64,000 nucleotides of DNA from Sphingomonas citri (GCF_019429485.1 NZ_JAHXZN010000001.1:1240001-1304000); one strand, 5' to 3'. Numbered from the stretch's first letter, positions 23,722 through 32,503 are shown. Numbers and translations: made by a program. The notes: a model not told the origin generated them from the letters alone.

Positions 23722-25432
23722 CAAGCGGCCCGTCGTCCGCGTCGACGACGCGGCGGACGTCTGCCTGGTCGGGTGGGGCGCGATCCTGCCGCGGCTCGCC
23801 GCGGCGTGTGACCTCTGCGTCGAATGCTACCCCGGCGCGCCGGTCGCGGCGATCGTCGCGGTGCTGCGCGAGGCCTGGCCCGAGGCGGAGGTGGTCGACA
23901 CCGCCGCGCTGTTCCGCGATCCCGCGGTGCTCGACGCCGAGATCGACGAGATGCTCGGCGACGACCCGGTGTTCGCGCGCTTCCCCGCGATCGGCATCGC
24001 CGACTTCCTGGACGAGGCCAAGGTCGCGGCGTGGCGCGCGGAGCGCGCGCCGGGTCGTCGCACGGTCGTCGTCGGTCCGGGCGCCGCCACCGTGCTGCCC
24101 GCGCGCGACCGGCTGGTCTATGTCGCGATGGCGCGCTGGGAGCTCCAGCAGCGCCAGCGCCGCGGCGAGATCGCCAGCCTTGGCGGGAGCGAACGCTCCG
24201 CGCGCGCTGCGGCGCTCTACCGCCGCGCCTTCTTCGTCGACTGGCGCGTCGGCGACGCGGTCAAATATGCGCTGCTGCCCGACGCCGACTTCGTCATGGA
24301 GGCGAACGGGCCGGTGCCGCGGATGATCGCTGGCGACACCTATCATCGTTCGCTCGACGCGGTGGCGGCGCGCCCGTTCCGCGTCGTGCCTTTCTTCGAC
24401 GCCGGGCCGTGGGGCGGGCAGTGGATGCGGCACAACTTCGACCTGCCCGACGGCCCGCCCAATTACGCCTGGTGCTTCGACTGCGTGCCCGAGGAGAACA
24501 GCCTGCTGCTCGGCTTCGGCGAGGAGGCCTTCGAGCTCCCCGCGCTCGACCTCGTGCGGCTCCGCCCCGACGCGCTGCTCGGCGGCGACATCGTCGCGCG
24601 TTTCGGCGCCGAGTTCCCGATCCGCTTCGACCTGCTCGACACGATGGAGGGCGGCAACCTCTCGCTCCAGGTCCACCCGCGCGCCGACTATGCGTGCACC
24701 GCTTTCGGCCTGCCCTACACCCAGGACGAGAGCTATTACCTGCTCGACGCCGGCGCGGACGCCTGCGTCTATCTCGGGCTCACCGACGCGGCCGAGCCCG
24801 ACGCCGTCACCGAGGCGCTCACCGCGGCACAGGCGGGCGGGCCCACGCCCGACGTCGACGCGCTGGTCAACCGCCTCCCCGCGCGCGCGCACGATCACTT
24901 TCTCATCCCCGCGGGCACGATCCATTGTTCCGGGCGCGACGCGATGGTGCTCGAGATCAGCGCCACGCCGTATATCTTCACCTTCAAGCTATGGGACTGG
25001 GGCCGGGTCGGGCTCGACGGTCGCCCTCGCCCGATCCACCTCGAGCATGGCCTCGCCAACATCGACTGGACCCGCCGCGAGACGGTGACGCGCACCGAGC
25101 TAGTCAACCAGGTCACGCCGGTCGCGAGCGGCAGCAACTGGCGCCGCGAGCGCACCGGGCTGCACCCGCTCGAGTTCATCGAGACCGAGCGCGCTTGGTT
25201 CGAGACGAGCGTCGAGCTCGACACCGCGGGCACGCTCAACGTCCTCAACCTCGTCGCCGGCACCGCGGCGGTGGTGGAGAGCCCGAGCGACGCCTTCGCC
25301 CCCTTCGAGGTCCATTATGCCGAGACCTTCGTGATCCCGGCGGCGCTCGGCCGCTACCGCCTGCGTTCGCTCGCGCCGCCCGGCGCGACTTGCGCGGTGA
25401 TGCGCGCCTGGGTGCGACCGACTGGCCAGTGA
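23708..25432 (+). CDS. manA: Class I mannose-6-phosphate isomerase with an extra N-terminal domain
   Basis: Protein of 574 residues converting mannose-6-phosphate to fructose-6-phosphate. The C-terminal part (from about residue 225, RPFRVVPFFDAGPWGGQWM) is the cupin-type isomerase with zinc ligands in LSLQVHPRADY (Gln321, His323) and in PAGTIHCSGRD. The first 220 residues are an additional domain (DVCLVGWGAILPRLA, VECYPGAP) that fits the nucleoside-kinase-like N-terminus seen in some long isomerases of this class; its job is unknown. The start is the GTG at 23708, inside the end of the kinase gene, since the reading frame upstream of it is a shadow of that gene. The product feeds glycolysis. 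Confidence 0.88.
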   Translation: MTNYDKRPVVRVDDAADVCLVGWGAILPRLAAACDLCVECYPGAPVAAIVAVLREAWPEAEVVDTAALFRDPAVLDAEIDEMLGDDPVFARFPAIGIADFLDEAKVAAWRAERAPGRRTVVVGPGAATVLPARDRLVYVAMARWELQQRQRRGEIASLGGSERSARAAALYRRAFFVDWRVGDAVKYALLPDADFVMEANGPVPRMIAGDTYHRSLDAVAARPFRVVPFFDAGPWGGQWMRHNFDLPDGPPNYAWCFDCVPEENSLLLGFGEEAFELPALDLVRLRPDALLGGDIVARFGAEFPIRFDLLDTMEGGNLSLQVHPRADYACTAFGLPYTQDESYYLLDAGADACVYLGLTDAAEPDAVTEALTAAQAGGPTPDVDALVNRLPARAHDHFLIPAGTIHCSGRDAMVLEISATPYIFTFKLWDWGRVGLDGRPRPIHLEHGLANIDWTRRETVTRTELVNQVTPVASGSNWRRERTGLHPLEFIETERAWFETSVELDTAGTLNVLNLVAGTAAVVESPSDAFAPFEVHYAETFVIPAALGRYRLRSLAPPGATCAVMRAWVRPTGQ

Positions 25433-25469
25433 CATGACAGCAACGACAAGAACGCAGGGGAGAGTGACC

Positions 25470-28256
25470 ATGATCCAGTTGAACCAGCTCGCGCGGACCT
25501 CCGCGCTCGCGCTCGCCGCGGCCTCGCTGTGGCCCAGCGCTGCCATGGCGCAGGACGCGCCACCCGCCGCGCCGGAAGGCCAGGCACCCGCCGAGGCCGG
25601 GCCGCCGGCCGCGGCGGACGGCGCGGTCGCCGCGGCGCCCGGCTCGGACGACATCGTCGTCACCGGGCTGCGCCGCAGCCTCCAGACCGCACAGGCGCTC
25701 AAGCGTGACTCCGACCAGATCGTCGACGCGGTGGTGGCCGAGGACATCGGCAAGCTGCCCGACAACAACGCTTCCGAGGCGCTGGCGCGGATCACCGGCG
25801 TGCAGGTCAACCGCAGCAGCGACGAGGCCGGCGGCGTGCAAGTGCGCGGCCTGCCCAACCTCACCACCACCTACAACGGCCGCGAGATGTTCACCGCCGA
25901 GCTGCGCAACGTCGCGCTGCAGGACTTCCCCGCGGGCGCGCTCGCCGGGCTGGAGGTGTACAAGACCACCAGTGCCGACCTGATCGAGGGCGGCATCGCC
26001 GGCCTGATCAACGTGCGCTCGCGCCGCCCGTTCGACTTCGACGGTTTCCAGATCGCGGGCGCGGTGCGGGGCACCTACGGCGACCAGGCACGCAAATACG
26101 ATCCCAACTTCAACGTGCTGGTGACCGATCGCTGGGACACCGCGATCGGCGAGCTGGGCGCGCTGGTCAACGTGTCCTACACCCAGCTCCACTACCTGAC
26201 CTCGTCGCGCTACATCAACGGCAACATCGTCAGCCCGGGCGCGAACCAGCCGGTCGACGGCCCGCGCGACTTCGTGCTGCCCGAGAGCGCCGGCGTCTAT
26301 TACGACCGCGGCAAGCGCTGGCGGCCGTCGGTCAACGGCACGATCCAGTGGCGCCCCGCCCCCAACCTCGAATTCTACGTCGACGGGCTGTTTCAGGGCG
26401 CGCGCACCGACGTCGCCAATGATTTCGCGGGCTTCGACCTCGTCAACAACAACCCGGCGCTGAGCAACATCGTCCGCAACGCCGCCGAGCCCGGCACGCT
26501 CGAGAGCGTCACCGTCACGCCCGATTTCGCCAACGGCCGCGGCATCGACTTCTCGCGCAGCACGCGCGCGGGGCGCACCAACGCCTATCAGGGCGCAATC
26601 GGCGGATCGTGGAAGACCGGGCGCGCGACGCTGACGACCGACTTCGCCTATACCGACTCCAAGGCCGAATATACCGACTATAACGTCGACTTCGCACCGG
26701 CGACCGCGCAGTCCGCCAACCTCGTCTTCGACATCGGCGGGCAGGACGGTGGTGCCCAGTTCGGCCTGCCCGGCTTTGCCGCCAACGATCCCAACAGCTA
26801 CATCCTGCGCGGCATCTACGACCGCCGCTCGCTGGCGACCGGCAAGGGCATCCAGTGGCGCGTCGACCTCAAGCTCGACACCGAGCTGCCCGTGATCACC
26901 CAGCTCGACGTCGGCTTCCGCCTGACCGATCGCGACGCACGGCTGCAGAGCGGCGGCCGCTACGCCACGCTGCGCCCGCTCGGCCTGCGCCTCTCCGACA
27001 TCCCCGGCGGGGATACCGGCACGCCGATCGACCGCGGCTTCCGCGGCGGCCAGGCCCCCGGGCTGAGCCAGTGGTACGCGCCGACGCGGGCGGGGATCGT
27101 CGACAATATCGAGGCGCTGCGCGATCTCGCGCGGAGCGGCCTCGACCAGATCGGGACCGCCAACGCGCAGGCCGAGCGCGCGCTGTGGAACTCCGACATC
27201 CCCGCCTATGTGCAGAACGAGCGGCTCGACGCGCTGGAGAAATCCTACGCCTTCTACGGCCAGTTCCACTACGGCTTCGACGTCGGCGGCGTGCCGGTCG
27301 ACGGCGTGGTCGGGGCGCGCATCGTCAACACCAAGGCACAGCTGACCGGCAACGCGCTGGTCGGCGGGGAGCTTCAGACCACCACCTCGCGGCAGAACTA
27401 TGTCGACGTGCTGCCCAGCGCCTCATTCCGCGCCAAGTTCACCGACCAGCTCCAGCTCCGCCTCTCCGCCACCGAGACGCGCACGCGACCCGAGTACAAC
27501 CAGCTCAACCCGGCGGTGACGATCGGCAGCCCCGGCGTGACGCCGATCACCGGCAACAGCGGCAACATCAACCTGCAACCGATCCTGTCGACCAACTATG
27601 ACGCGTCGCTGGAATGGTATTTCTCCAAGACCGGCTCGCTGACCGGGGCGATCTTCCGGCGCGACGTGCAGGGCTTCATCACCAATCTCAACAGCCAGGT
27701 CGACCTCGGCTATCCCACACTGGTGACGGTCAACCGGCCGGAGAACGGCGGCAAGGGCCGGCTGCAGGGCGCCGAGGTGGCGTTCCAGACCTTCTTCGAC
27801 TTCCTGCCCGGCGTGCTGAGCGGCTTCGGTACCCAGCTCAACGCCACCTATATCGACGCGTCGCAGGCGCTCCCGATCGCGCTCGGCGAGGCCGGGCAGG
27901 ACAGCGACATCCCCGGCGTGTCGAAGTGGAGCTACAACGCGGTGGGCATCTACGAGAAGGGACCGGTGTCGGCGCGGCTGGCGTATAACTGGCGCTCGCG
28001 CGTGACCAACTTCTTCGCCACCGACAACGCCGGGCAGCTGATCGGCGCCGAGTTCAACCGGCCGATCGAGCGGCTCGACTTCTCGCTGTCGGTCGCCGCG
28101 ATCGAGGCGGTGACGCTGACCTTCGACGTCAGCAACATCACCGGCTCGCCCTATCGCGCGCTGCGCGCGGTGCCCGGGCTGGCCAACGCGAGCTACCCGC
28201 GCGACGTGCGGTACGAGAGCCGCGTCTTCGCGCTCGGCGCGCGGTTCCGCTTCTGA
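25470..28256 (+). CDS. TonB-dependent receptor of the alpha-mannan locus
   Basis: Outer-membrane receptor of 928 residues. Signal peptide MIQLNQLARTSALALAAASL followed by WPSAAMAQ, plug with DDIVVTGLRRSLQTAQALK, DIGKLPDNNASEALARITGV, VQVRGLPNLTTTYNG and IEGGIAGLINVRS, and a barrel ending VFALGARFRF with a terminal Phe. The ATG at 25470 has GGGGAGAG upstream and begins the signal peptide. It follows ManA by 37 bases and its stop overlaps the GH76 start by one base (TGATG). A mannan-derived oligosaccharide ligand is inferred from the operon. A receptor co-translated with a single endo-enzyme is a typical compact TonB-linked utilisation unit. Confidence 0.94.
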   Translation: MIQLNQLARTSALALAAASLWPSAAMAQDAPPAAPEGQAPAEAGPPAAADGAVAAAPGSDDIVVTGLRRSLQTAQALKRDSDQIVDAVVAEDIGKLPDNNASEALARITGVQVNRSSDEAGGVQVRGLPNLTTTYNGREMFTAELRNVALQDFPAGALAGLEVYKTTSADLIEGGIAGLINVRSRRPFDFDGFQIAGAVRGTYGDQARKYDPNFNVLVTDRWDTAIGELGALVNVSYTQLHYLTSSRYINGNIVSPGANQPVDGPRDFVLPESAGVYYDRGKRWRPSVNGTIQWRPAPNLEFYVDGLFQGARTDVANDFAGFDLVNNNPALSNIVRNAAEPGTLESVTVTPDFANGRGIDFSRSTRAGRTNAYQGAIGGSWKTGRATLTTDFAYTDSKAEYTDYNVDFAPATAQSANLVFDIGGQDGGAQFGLPGFAANDPNSYILRGIYDRRSLATGKGIQWRVDLKLDTELPVITQLDVGFRLTDRDARLQSGGRYATLRPLGLRLSDIPGGDTGTPIDRGFRGGQAPGLSQWYAPTRAGIVDNIEALRDLARSGLDQIGTANAQAERALWNSDIPAYVQNERLDALEKSYAFYGQFHYGFDVGGVPVDGVVGARIVNTKAQLTGNALVGGELQTTTSRQNYVDVLPSASFRAKFTDQLQLRLSATETRTRPEYNQLNPAVTIGSPGVTPITGNSGNINLQPILSTNYDASLEWYFSKTGSLTGAIFRRDVQGFITNLNSQVDLGYPTLVTVNRPENGGKGRLQGAEVAFQTFFDFLPGVLSGFGTQLNATYIDASQALPIALGEAGQDSDIPGVSKWSYNAVGIYEKGPVSARLAYNWRSRVTNFFATDNAGQLIGAEFNRPIERLDFSLSVAAIEAVTLTFDVSNITGSPYRALRAVPGLANASYPRDVRYESRVFALGARFRF

Positions 28257-29407
28257 TGGCGGCGCTTCCGACGCGACGCGCCTTCGTCGGCGGCGCGCTC
28301 GCGCTCGCCGGCTCGCGGGGGACGGCGGGGACCGCCCCCGCGCCCGGCGCGCGCGCGCTCGCCTGGCACGCGGCGCTCGAGAAGGCGTTCGCGGTGGGCG
28401 ACGGCACCGGGCTCTACCGCGAGTATCACCCGCCGCGCGCGGGGGACGAGCGTTACTCGACCGAATGGCCCTTCTCGCAGGCGCATGTGGCGCTGCTGGA
28501 CCTCGCGATGATGCCGGGCGCCGCCGGTCGCCGCTTCGCGCCCGCGCTCGCCCAGGTGCGCGCGGCGCAGCAGCGCTACTGGTCGACGACCTCGACCACC
28601 GGCGTCGCGGGCCATCTCGCCAAGGTGGTGGCACCGCTCGGCCGCGGCGACGATCTCTACTACGACGACAATATGTGGGTCGGGCTCGCCGAGGTGCAGC
28701 ACCACCTTTTCCGCCGCGACGCCGAGTCGCTGCGCCGCGCGCGCGCAATCTTCGCGCTGATCCGCTCGGGCTGGTCCGAGGAGAAGGGGCTGCCTTCGCC
28801 CGGCGGGGTGGTATGGACGCAGAAGAGCGACAACGGCGACCGGAACACCGTGTCGAACATGCCCGCGGCCGAGCTCGGCGTGCGGCTGTACCTGATCACG
28901 CGCGAGCGCGCCTATCTCGACGACGCGCTGCGTTACTATCGCTGGACCAACGCGACCTTGCAGCGGCGCGATGGCCTCTACGCCGACCATATCAAGCGCG
29001 ACGGCACGATCGAGCCGCGCGTGTGGAGCTACAACCAGGGCGTCCCGGTCGGCGTCAACGTGCTGCTGTGGCGCGCCACCGGCGAGGGGCGCTACCTCGC
29101 CGAGGCGCGTAGGATCGCCGCCGCGAGCCGCGACCAGCTCGTCGCGGGCGGCCAGGTCGACGATCAGCCGCCGCCCTTCAACGCGATCTATTTCAAGAAC
29201 CTGCTGCTGCTCGCCGACGCGACGCGCGAGCGCGGCGACCTAGATGCGATGCGCGGCTACGCCGATCGCATGTGGCGGCGCCGGCGCAATGCCGCCGGGC
29301 TCGTCCAGTTCGCCGGTCGCCGCGCCGAGCTGATCGACACCGCGGCGCTGGTGCAGGTGGAGGCAGTGTCGGCGTGGCGACCGGCCGACTGGGCGCTGCT
29401 GTACTGA
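28256..29407 (+). CDS. GH76 endo-alpha-1,6-mannanase
   Basis: Hydrolase of 383 residues with a Tat-like leader (ALPTRRAFVGGALALAGSRG). The adjacent catalytic aspartates of GH76 appear as Asp137-Asp138 in DDLYYDDNMWVGLAEV. Other family motifs are STEWPFSQAHVALLDL and, later, RVWSYNQGVPVGVNVLLWRA. The fold is an alpha6/alpha6 barrel that cuts the alpha-1,6-mannose backbone of fungal mannan internally. Its start overlaps the TBDR stop (TGATG) and its stop overlaps the esterase start in the same way, so three genes are translationally linked. GH76 plus GH125 is the known bacterial pair for alpha-mannan depolymerisation. Confidence 0.87.
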   Translation: MAALPTRRAFVGGALALAGSRGTAGTAPAPGARALAWHAALEKAFAVGDGTGLYREYHPPRAGDERYSTEWPFSQAHVALLDLAMMPGAAGRRFAPALAQVRAAQQRYWSTTSTTGVAGHLAKVVAPLGRGDDLYYDDNMWVGLAEVQHHLFRRDAESLRRARAIFALIRSGWSEEKGLPSPGGVVWTQKSDNGDRNTVSNMPAAELGVRLYLITRERAYLDDALRYYRWTNATLQRRDGLYADHIKRDGTIEPRVWSYNQGVPVGVNVLLWRATGEGRYLAEARRIAAASRDQLVAGGQVDDQPPPFNAIYFKNLLLLADATRERGDLDAMRGYADRMWRRRRNAAGLVQFAGRRAELIDTAALVQVEAVSAWRPADWALLY

Positions 29408-30219
29408 TGCGCGGCGCCGTCGCGCTTTTCGCGCTCGCGCTCGCCGCGGCGCCGGCGTCCGCTGCCGCGCCCCCGCCCGGCTCGACCTATGTCGCGCTCG
29501 GCAGCTCCTATGCGGCGGGTGCGCGGATCGGCGCGCCGGCGCCCGCCACGCCGGTGCGCTGCGGCCAGACCGTCAACAACTACCCGCGGCTGGTCGCGGC
29601 ACGGCTGCACCTCGACCTCGTCGACGCGAGCTGCGGCGGCGCCACCACCGAGCATCTGCTCCGCGCCTGGGACGAGCTGCCCGCGCAGCTCGACCATCTC
29701 ACCCCCGCGACCCGGCTGGTGACGGTGACGATCGGGGGCAATGACGTGCACCTCGTGGGCGATCTCGCCCGCGCCGAGTGCACGCCCGCGCGCGACGGTG
29801 CGCCTCCGCGCTGCGGCCCGCCGCCCGCCCCGAGCGCGGCGGAATGGACGCGACTGGAGCGCAACCTTACCGAGGTCGCGCGCGAGGTGCGCCGCCGCGC
29901 GCCGCGCGCCCGGCTCGTCTTCGTCGACTATCTCGACATGCTGCCGGTGCGGCCCTGCGCCTCCATCCCCTATGACGCGGCGAGGCTGGCGCGGGCGCGC
30001 GCGACCGTCCGCCAGCTCGCGCGCGTCACCGCGGCGGTGGCGCGGCGCGAGCGCGCGACGCTGCTGCGCGCCGGCGCGCTCTCGCGCGGCCACGATTCCT
30101 GCTCGGCCGAGCCCTATGCCGTCGGGCGCTCTGACACGGGAGCGTCGTGGCACCCGACCGCGGCGGGACATGCCGCGGTCGCGGCGGCGCTCGTCCGCCT
30201 GCTGGACAACACCGGCTGA
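29407..30219 (+). CDS. Exported SGNH/GDSL-type esterase
   Basis: Secreted hydrolase of 270 residues. Signal peptide MRGAVALFALALAAAPASAA. Block I is VALGSSYAAG with candidate nucleophile Ser34, block III is TIGGNDVHLVGD, and the C-terminal block has SWHPTAAGH with the catalytic His. Several Cys residues suggest disulfides as in Streptomyces-type SGNH lipases. The ATG overlaps the GH76 stop (TGATG), so it is the last gene of the mannan operon. A role in removing acyl groups from the glycan is inferred from this coupling. It could equally be a general lipase or esterase. Confidence 0.85.
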   Translation: MRGAVALFALALAAAPASAAAPPPGSTYVALGSSYAAGARIGAPAPATPVRCGQTVNNYPRLVAARLHLDLVDASCGGATTEHLLRAWDELPAQLDHLTPATRLVTVTIGGNDVHLVGDLARAECTPARDGAPPRCGPPPAPSAAEWTRLERNLTEVAREVRRRAPRARLVFVDYLDMLPVRPCASIPYDAARLARARATVRQLARVTAAVARRERATLLRAGALSRGHDSCSAEPYAVGRSDTGASWHPTAAGHAAVAAALVRLLDNTG

Positions 30220-30263
30220 CCCGTGCGCCCGTCGGCGTCGTCGACAGGCGGTAGTGCCCGCGC

Positions 30264-30284
30264 GCGACCGCGGCGCGCGGTCGC
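30264..30284. terminator. Hairpin between convergent genes at the end of the mannan operon
   Basis: GCGACCGCG (30264-30272) and CGCGGTCGC (30276-30284) form a perfect nine-base stem with a three-base loop. It starts 45 bases after the esterase stop and lies 46 bases from the HNH gene end, so it could end transcription from both sides. There is no T-tract. Confidence 0.45.
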
Positions 30285-30329
30285 CAGGACGAGCAGCGCC
30301 CCGCGTATCGCGGGCCGGGTGTCGAGCTG

Positions 30330-30665
30330 TCAGCGCTGCTTCTTCGTGATGGTCGCGGTGAAATCCGGATCCTTCTTCGCCACCCAGTCGACGAATTTGC
30401 GTACGTTCGGATGATCGAGCAGACCGCTCACGTCCATGCCGTGACGCTGCAGTTCGGAGTTCGTGAAGTTCGCGATCAGGGTCTGCTGGCAGATCGGATG
30501 CATCGGCACGACGTCGCGGCCGCCACGACTCTTCGGCACAGGATGATGCCACACGATCGTCTTGCCGGTCGGCCGCCCGCAGAGCCAGCACGGCACCGGC
30601 GCGGACGCGACCTCCTCCTCCTGCGGAAGATGATCGTACGGATCATGTTTGGAACGTCTGGCCAT
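30330..30665 (-). CDS. Small HNH-endonuclease-fold protein
   Basis: Protein of 111 residues starting MARRSKHDPYDHLPQ. It has a CxxC knuckle (PCWLCGRPT), the HNH core IVWHHPVPKSRGG, then DVVPMHPICQQTL with the last His and a further Cys. This is a zinc-supported beta-beta-alpha metal site. A C-terminal helical stretch (LLDHPNVRKFVDWVAKKDPD) follows. Chromosomal single-domain HNH proteins of this kind are common in alphaproteobacteria and have no settled role; there is no sign of a restriction or mobile-element partner here. The longer upstream frame lacks a better start. Confidence 0.82.
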   Translation of the reverse strand: MARRSKHDPYDHLPQEEEVASAPVPCWLCGRPTGKTIVWHHPVPKSRGGRDVVPMHPICQQTLIANFTNSELQRHGMDVSGLLDHPNVRKFVDWVAKKDPDFTATITKKQR

Positions 30666-30828
30666 CGCTCGATCCGCCTCCACCGCGGTCGCCAGCCTGT
30701 AGCCAAGCGGTTCGGCGCTTCCAACCGAAAGCTGCCGACGCGAGGCTCGCGTCGCCGACCTCTCGCGAGACACGCATCGCCCCTCGCGAGACCCGACGGC
30801 CGCGCGGCAGTCCACCTCGACGGTCGTG

Positions 30829-32025
30829 CTACGCTGCCAGCCGGCGCAGCGCGACCGTGCGGCAATGGTCGAGATAGCCGCTCTCATGCTGGCCGGCGAG
30901 CGCCACGACGCTGCGCCACAGCCACGTCGGCGTGCCATTGTCGTCGGTCGTGTCGGCGAGCAGCCGCTCACCCCACATCGCGCGACTGCTCGCGTCCATC
31001 TGCCGGCTGTGCGCCACGCCGACGACGAAGGCGAGATAGCGCGCCGCCCGCACGGCCTCGTCGCGGGAGAATTGCTCCACCTCGATCTTGAGGTCCTGCG
31101 GCGCGAGCTCGCGGATGAAGAAGGAGCCGTCGATCATGGTCACCGGCAGCATGCGCGAGCCCAGGAAGGGAGACAGCGCGCAGGCGGCGCGACGCACGCG
31201 CTCGGCCGGATCGGCGGGCATCGCGGCGGCGTGGGTGGTCGGCGCGACCGACGCCACCGCTTCCTTGATGTCGACCAAGGCGTAGCGCGAGCGCCGCCGC
31301 GTGCGATCGAGCGCCACGAGCACCGCATAGCGTCGCAGCCCGAGCGAACTGCACCCCTTCATCCAATAGGCCGCGTCGACGAGCCGGACGCGGCGCCGGC
31401 GATTGCTCGGATCGAGCGAGAGTACCATGTCGCACACGTCGGAACGGGAGAAGAGCTCGTCGAGCGCCCCGCGCTCGCGGTCGGTGAGCGGCCAGAACTT
31501 GTCCCCGAGCGGCAGGCGCGGCTCGCCGCCTTCCAGGCGTTCGCGCGCGAGATGTTTCCAGCGTCGCCGCGCGGCGCGGCGGCGCACGCTCTTCACCGCA
31601 TCGGGCTCCACCCCGGCCTGACCCGCGACCGGATCGACGATGCCGGCGACATAACCGGCGAGCATCGCATCAAGGATCTGCATCGTGGCCAGGCCGGGCA
31701 GGTCCGAACCGCGCGCGGCGGTGGCGAGCGACAGGCCGAGCCGGATCAGGTCGTGCGTCGGATTGCCGATGACCGCCTGATCCAGATCACGGATATGGAC
31801 GTCCAGTCCCTCACCGCCGTCGGAGATCGCGCCGAGGTTGCCGAGATGGCAGTCGCCGCAGATCCACACCGGTGGCCCCTCGGGCAGGCGGACCGGTGCG
31901 GCCGCCAGCCACTCGTAGAAGCGCGCGGTGTTGCCGCGAACATAGGCGTGGGCGGATCGGGCCATCTTGGCGTCGCGGGCGGCGCTGAGCGCTCCTCGGC
32001 GTTGCGACGGGACGACGCCGTTCAA
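30829..32025 (-). CDS. DUF2252 family protein
   Basis: Conserved protein of about 398 residues with the DUF2252 motifs KMARSAHAYVRGNTARFYEW, VWICGDCHLGNLGA, VHIRDLDQAVIGNPTHDLIR, YALVDIKEAV and LAFVVGVAHSRQMD. The GDCHLGN and DxDQA patterns resemble the catalytic loops of aminoglycoside-phosphotransferase/kinase-like folds, so an ATP-dependent activity is plausible but unproven. The start is uncertain: the open frame runs to 32229 but would overlap a small gene there. A TTG at 32025 lies where codon use turns strongly GC-ending, and a ten-codon ATG reading frame ends right on it, so I prefer it. It lies near catalase and an FMN stress protein. Confidence 0.8.
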   Translation of the reverse strand: MNGVVPSQRRGALSAARDAKMARSAHAYVRGNTARFYEWLAAAPVRLPEGPPVWICGDCHLGNLGAISDGGEGLDVHIRDLDQAVIGNPTHDLIRLGLSLATAARGSDLPGLATMQILDAMLAGYVAGIVDPVAGQAGVEPDAVKSVRRRAARRRWKHLARERLEGGEPRLPLGDKFWPLTDRERGALDELFSRSDVCDMVLSLDPSNRRRRVRLVDAAYWMKGCSSLGLRRYAVLVALDRTRRRSRYALVDIKEAVASVAPTTHAAAMPADPAERVRRAACALSPFLGSRMLPVTMIDGSFFIRELAPQDLKIEVEQFSRDEAVRAARYLAFVVGVAHSRQMDASSRAMWGERLLADTTDDNGTPTWLWRSVVALAGQHESGYLDHCRTVALRRLAA

Positions 32026-32132
32026 TCGGGTCGCCTGATATGGGTTATCGTCATCTCCGCCGAACGGCGCGTGGCTCGCGTCGTTCCGTCGCCGTGGCTG
32101 GCCTCGGCGATCAGAGGCGCGAATGAGCTCCC

Positions 32133-32288
32133 TTACTGGCGCATCTCGTCGATCAGCCGCTCCGCCTCGCGCTTGGAACGGAAAACGATATCGATCCAGC
32201 GATCCTCGGTCGGCAGATAAAGGCCCCATTGCTCTTCGCCGTCCACGGAAGGGCGACGCGCGGCGAGGTAGCGGACATGTTCAGACAC
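32133..32288 (-). CDS. Small conserved-looking protein, 51 residues, GTG start
   Basis: A GTG-started frame encodes a protein opening VSEHVRYLAARRPSVDGEEQ and continuing WGLYLPTEDRWIDIVFRSKR to a C-terminal EAERLIDEMRQ. Codons end almost always in G or C, unlike the competing frames in the same stretch, and the composition is that of a folded soluble protein. The upstream ribosome site is weak (AAGCGGGC). Function unknown. It lies just upstream of the DUF2252 gene on the same strand and limits where that gene can start. Confidence 0.55.
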   Translation of the reverse strand: MSEHVRYLAARRPSVDGEEQWGLYLPTEDRWIDIVFRSKREAERLIDEMRQ

Positions 32289-32503
32289 ATTGCCCGCTTA
32301 GCTCACCGCGGCGGCGATGATAGAGGCGCTGTGGTCCCGCGCTGGGACAAGTGCCGGCACGTCGATCGGCGAGAAGCGGTCGCACGATCAGGCGAACAGC
32401 CGAGACCGATGAACCAGCGCGCCCGCGCATCGTTGAGAAGGTCAAGGCGGATCAGTGAGTTGGCGGCGGTCGCCGACGTGTATGTCGCCGATCGTGAGGG
32501 CAC

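Noticed and set aside
16940..30219. AgaR-like control of the mannan locus because its T-rich elements look similar to those at 1131 and 12161
   Set aside because: The mannan elements share an exact 15-mer with each other but align with the AgaR-like boxes only with a one-base shift. A dedicated ROK repressor is present, so a separate regulator is simpler.
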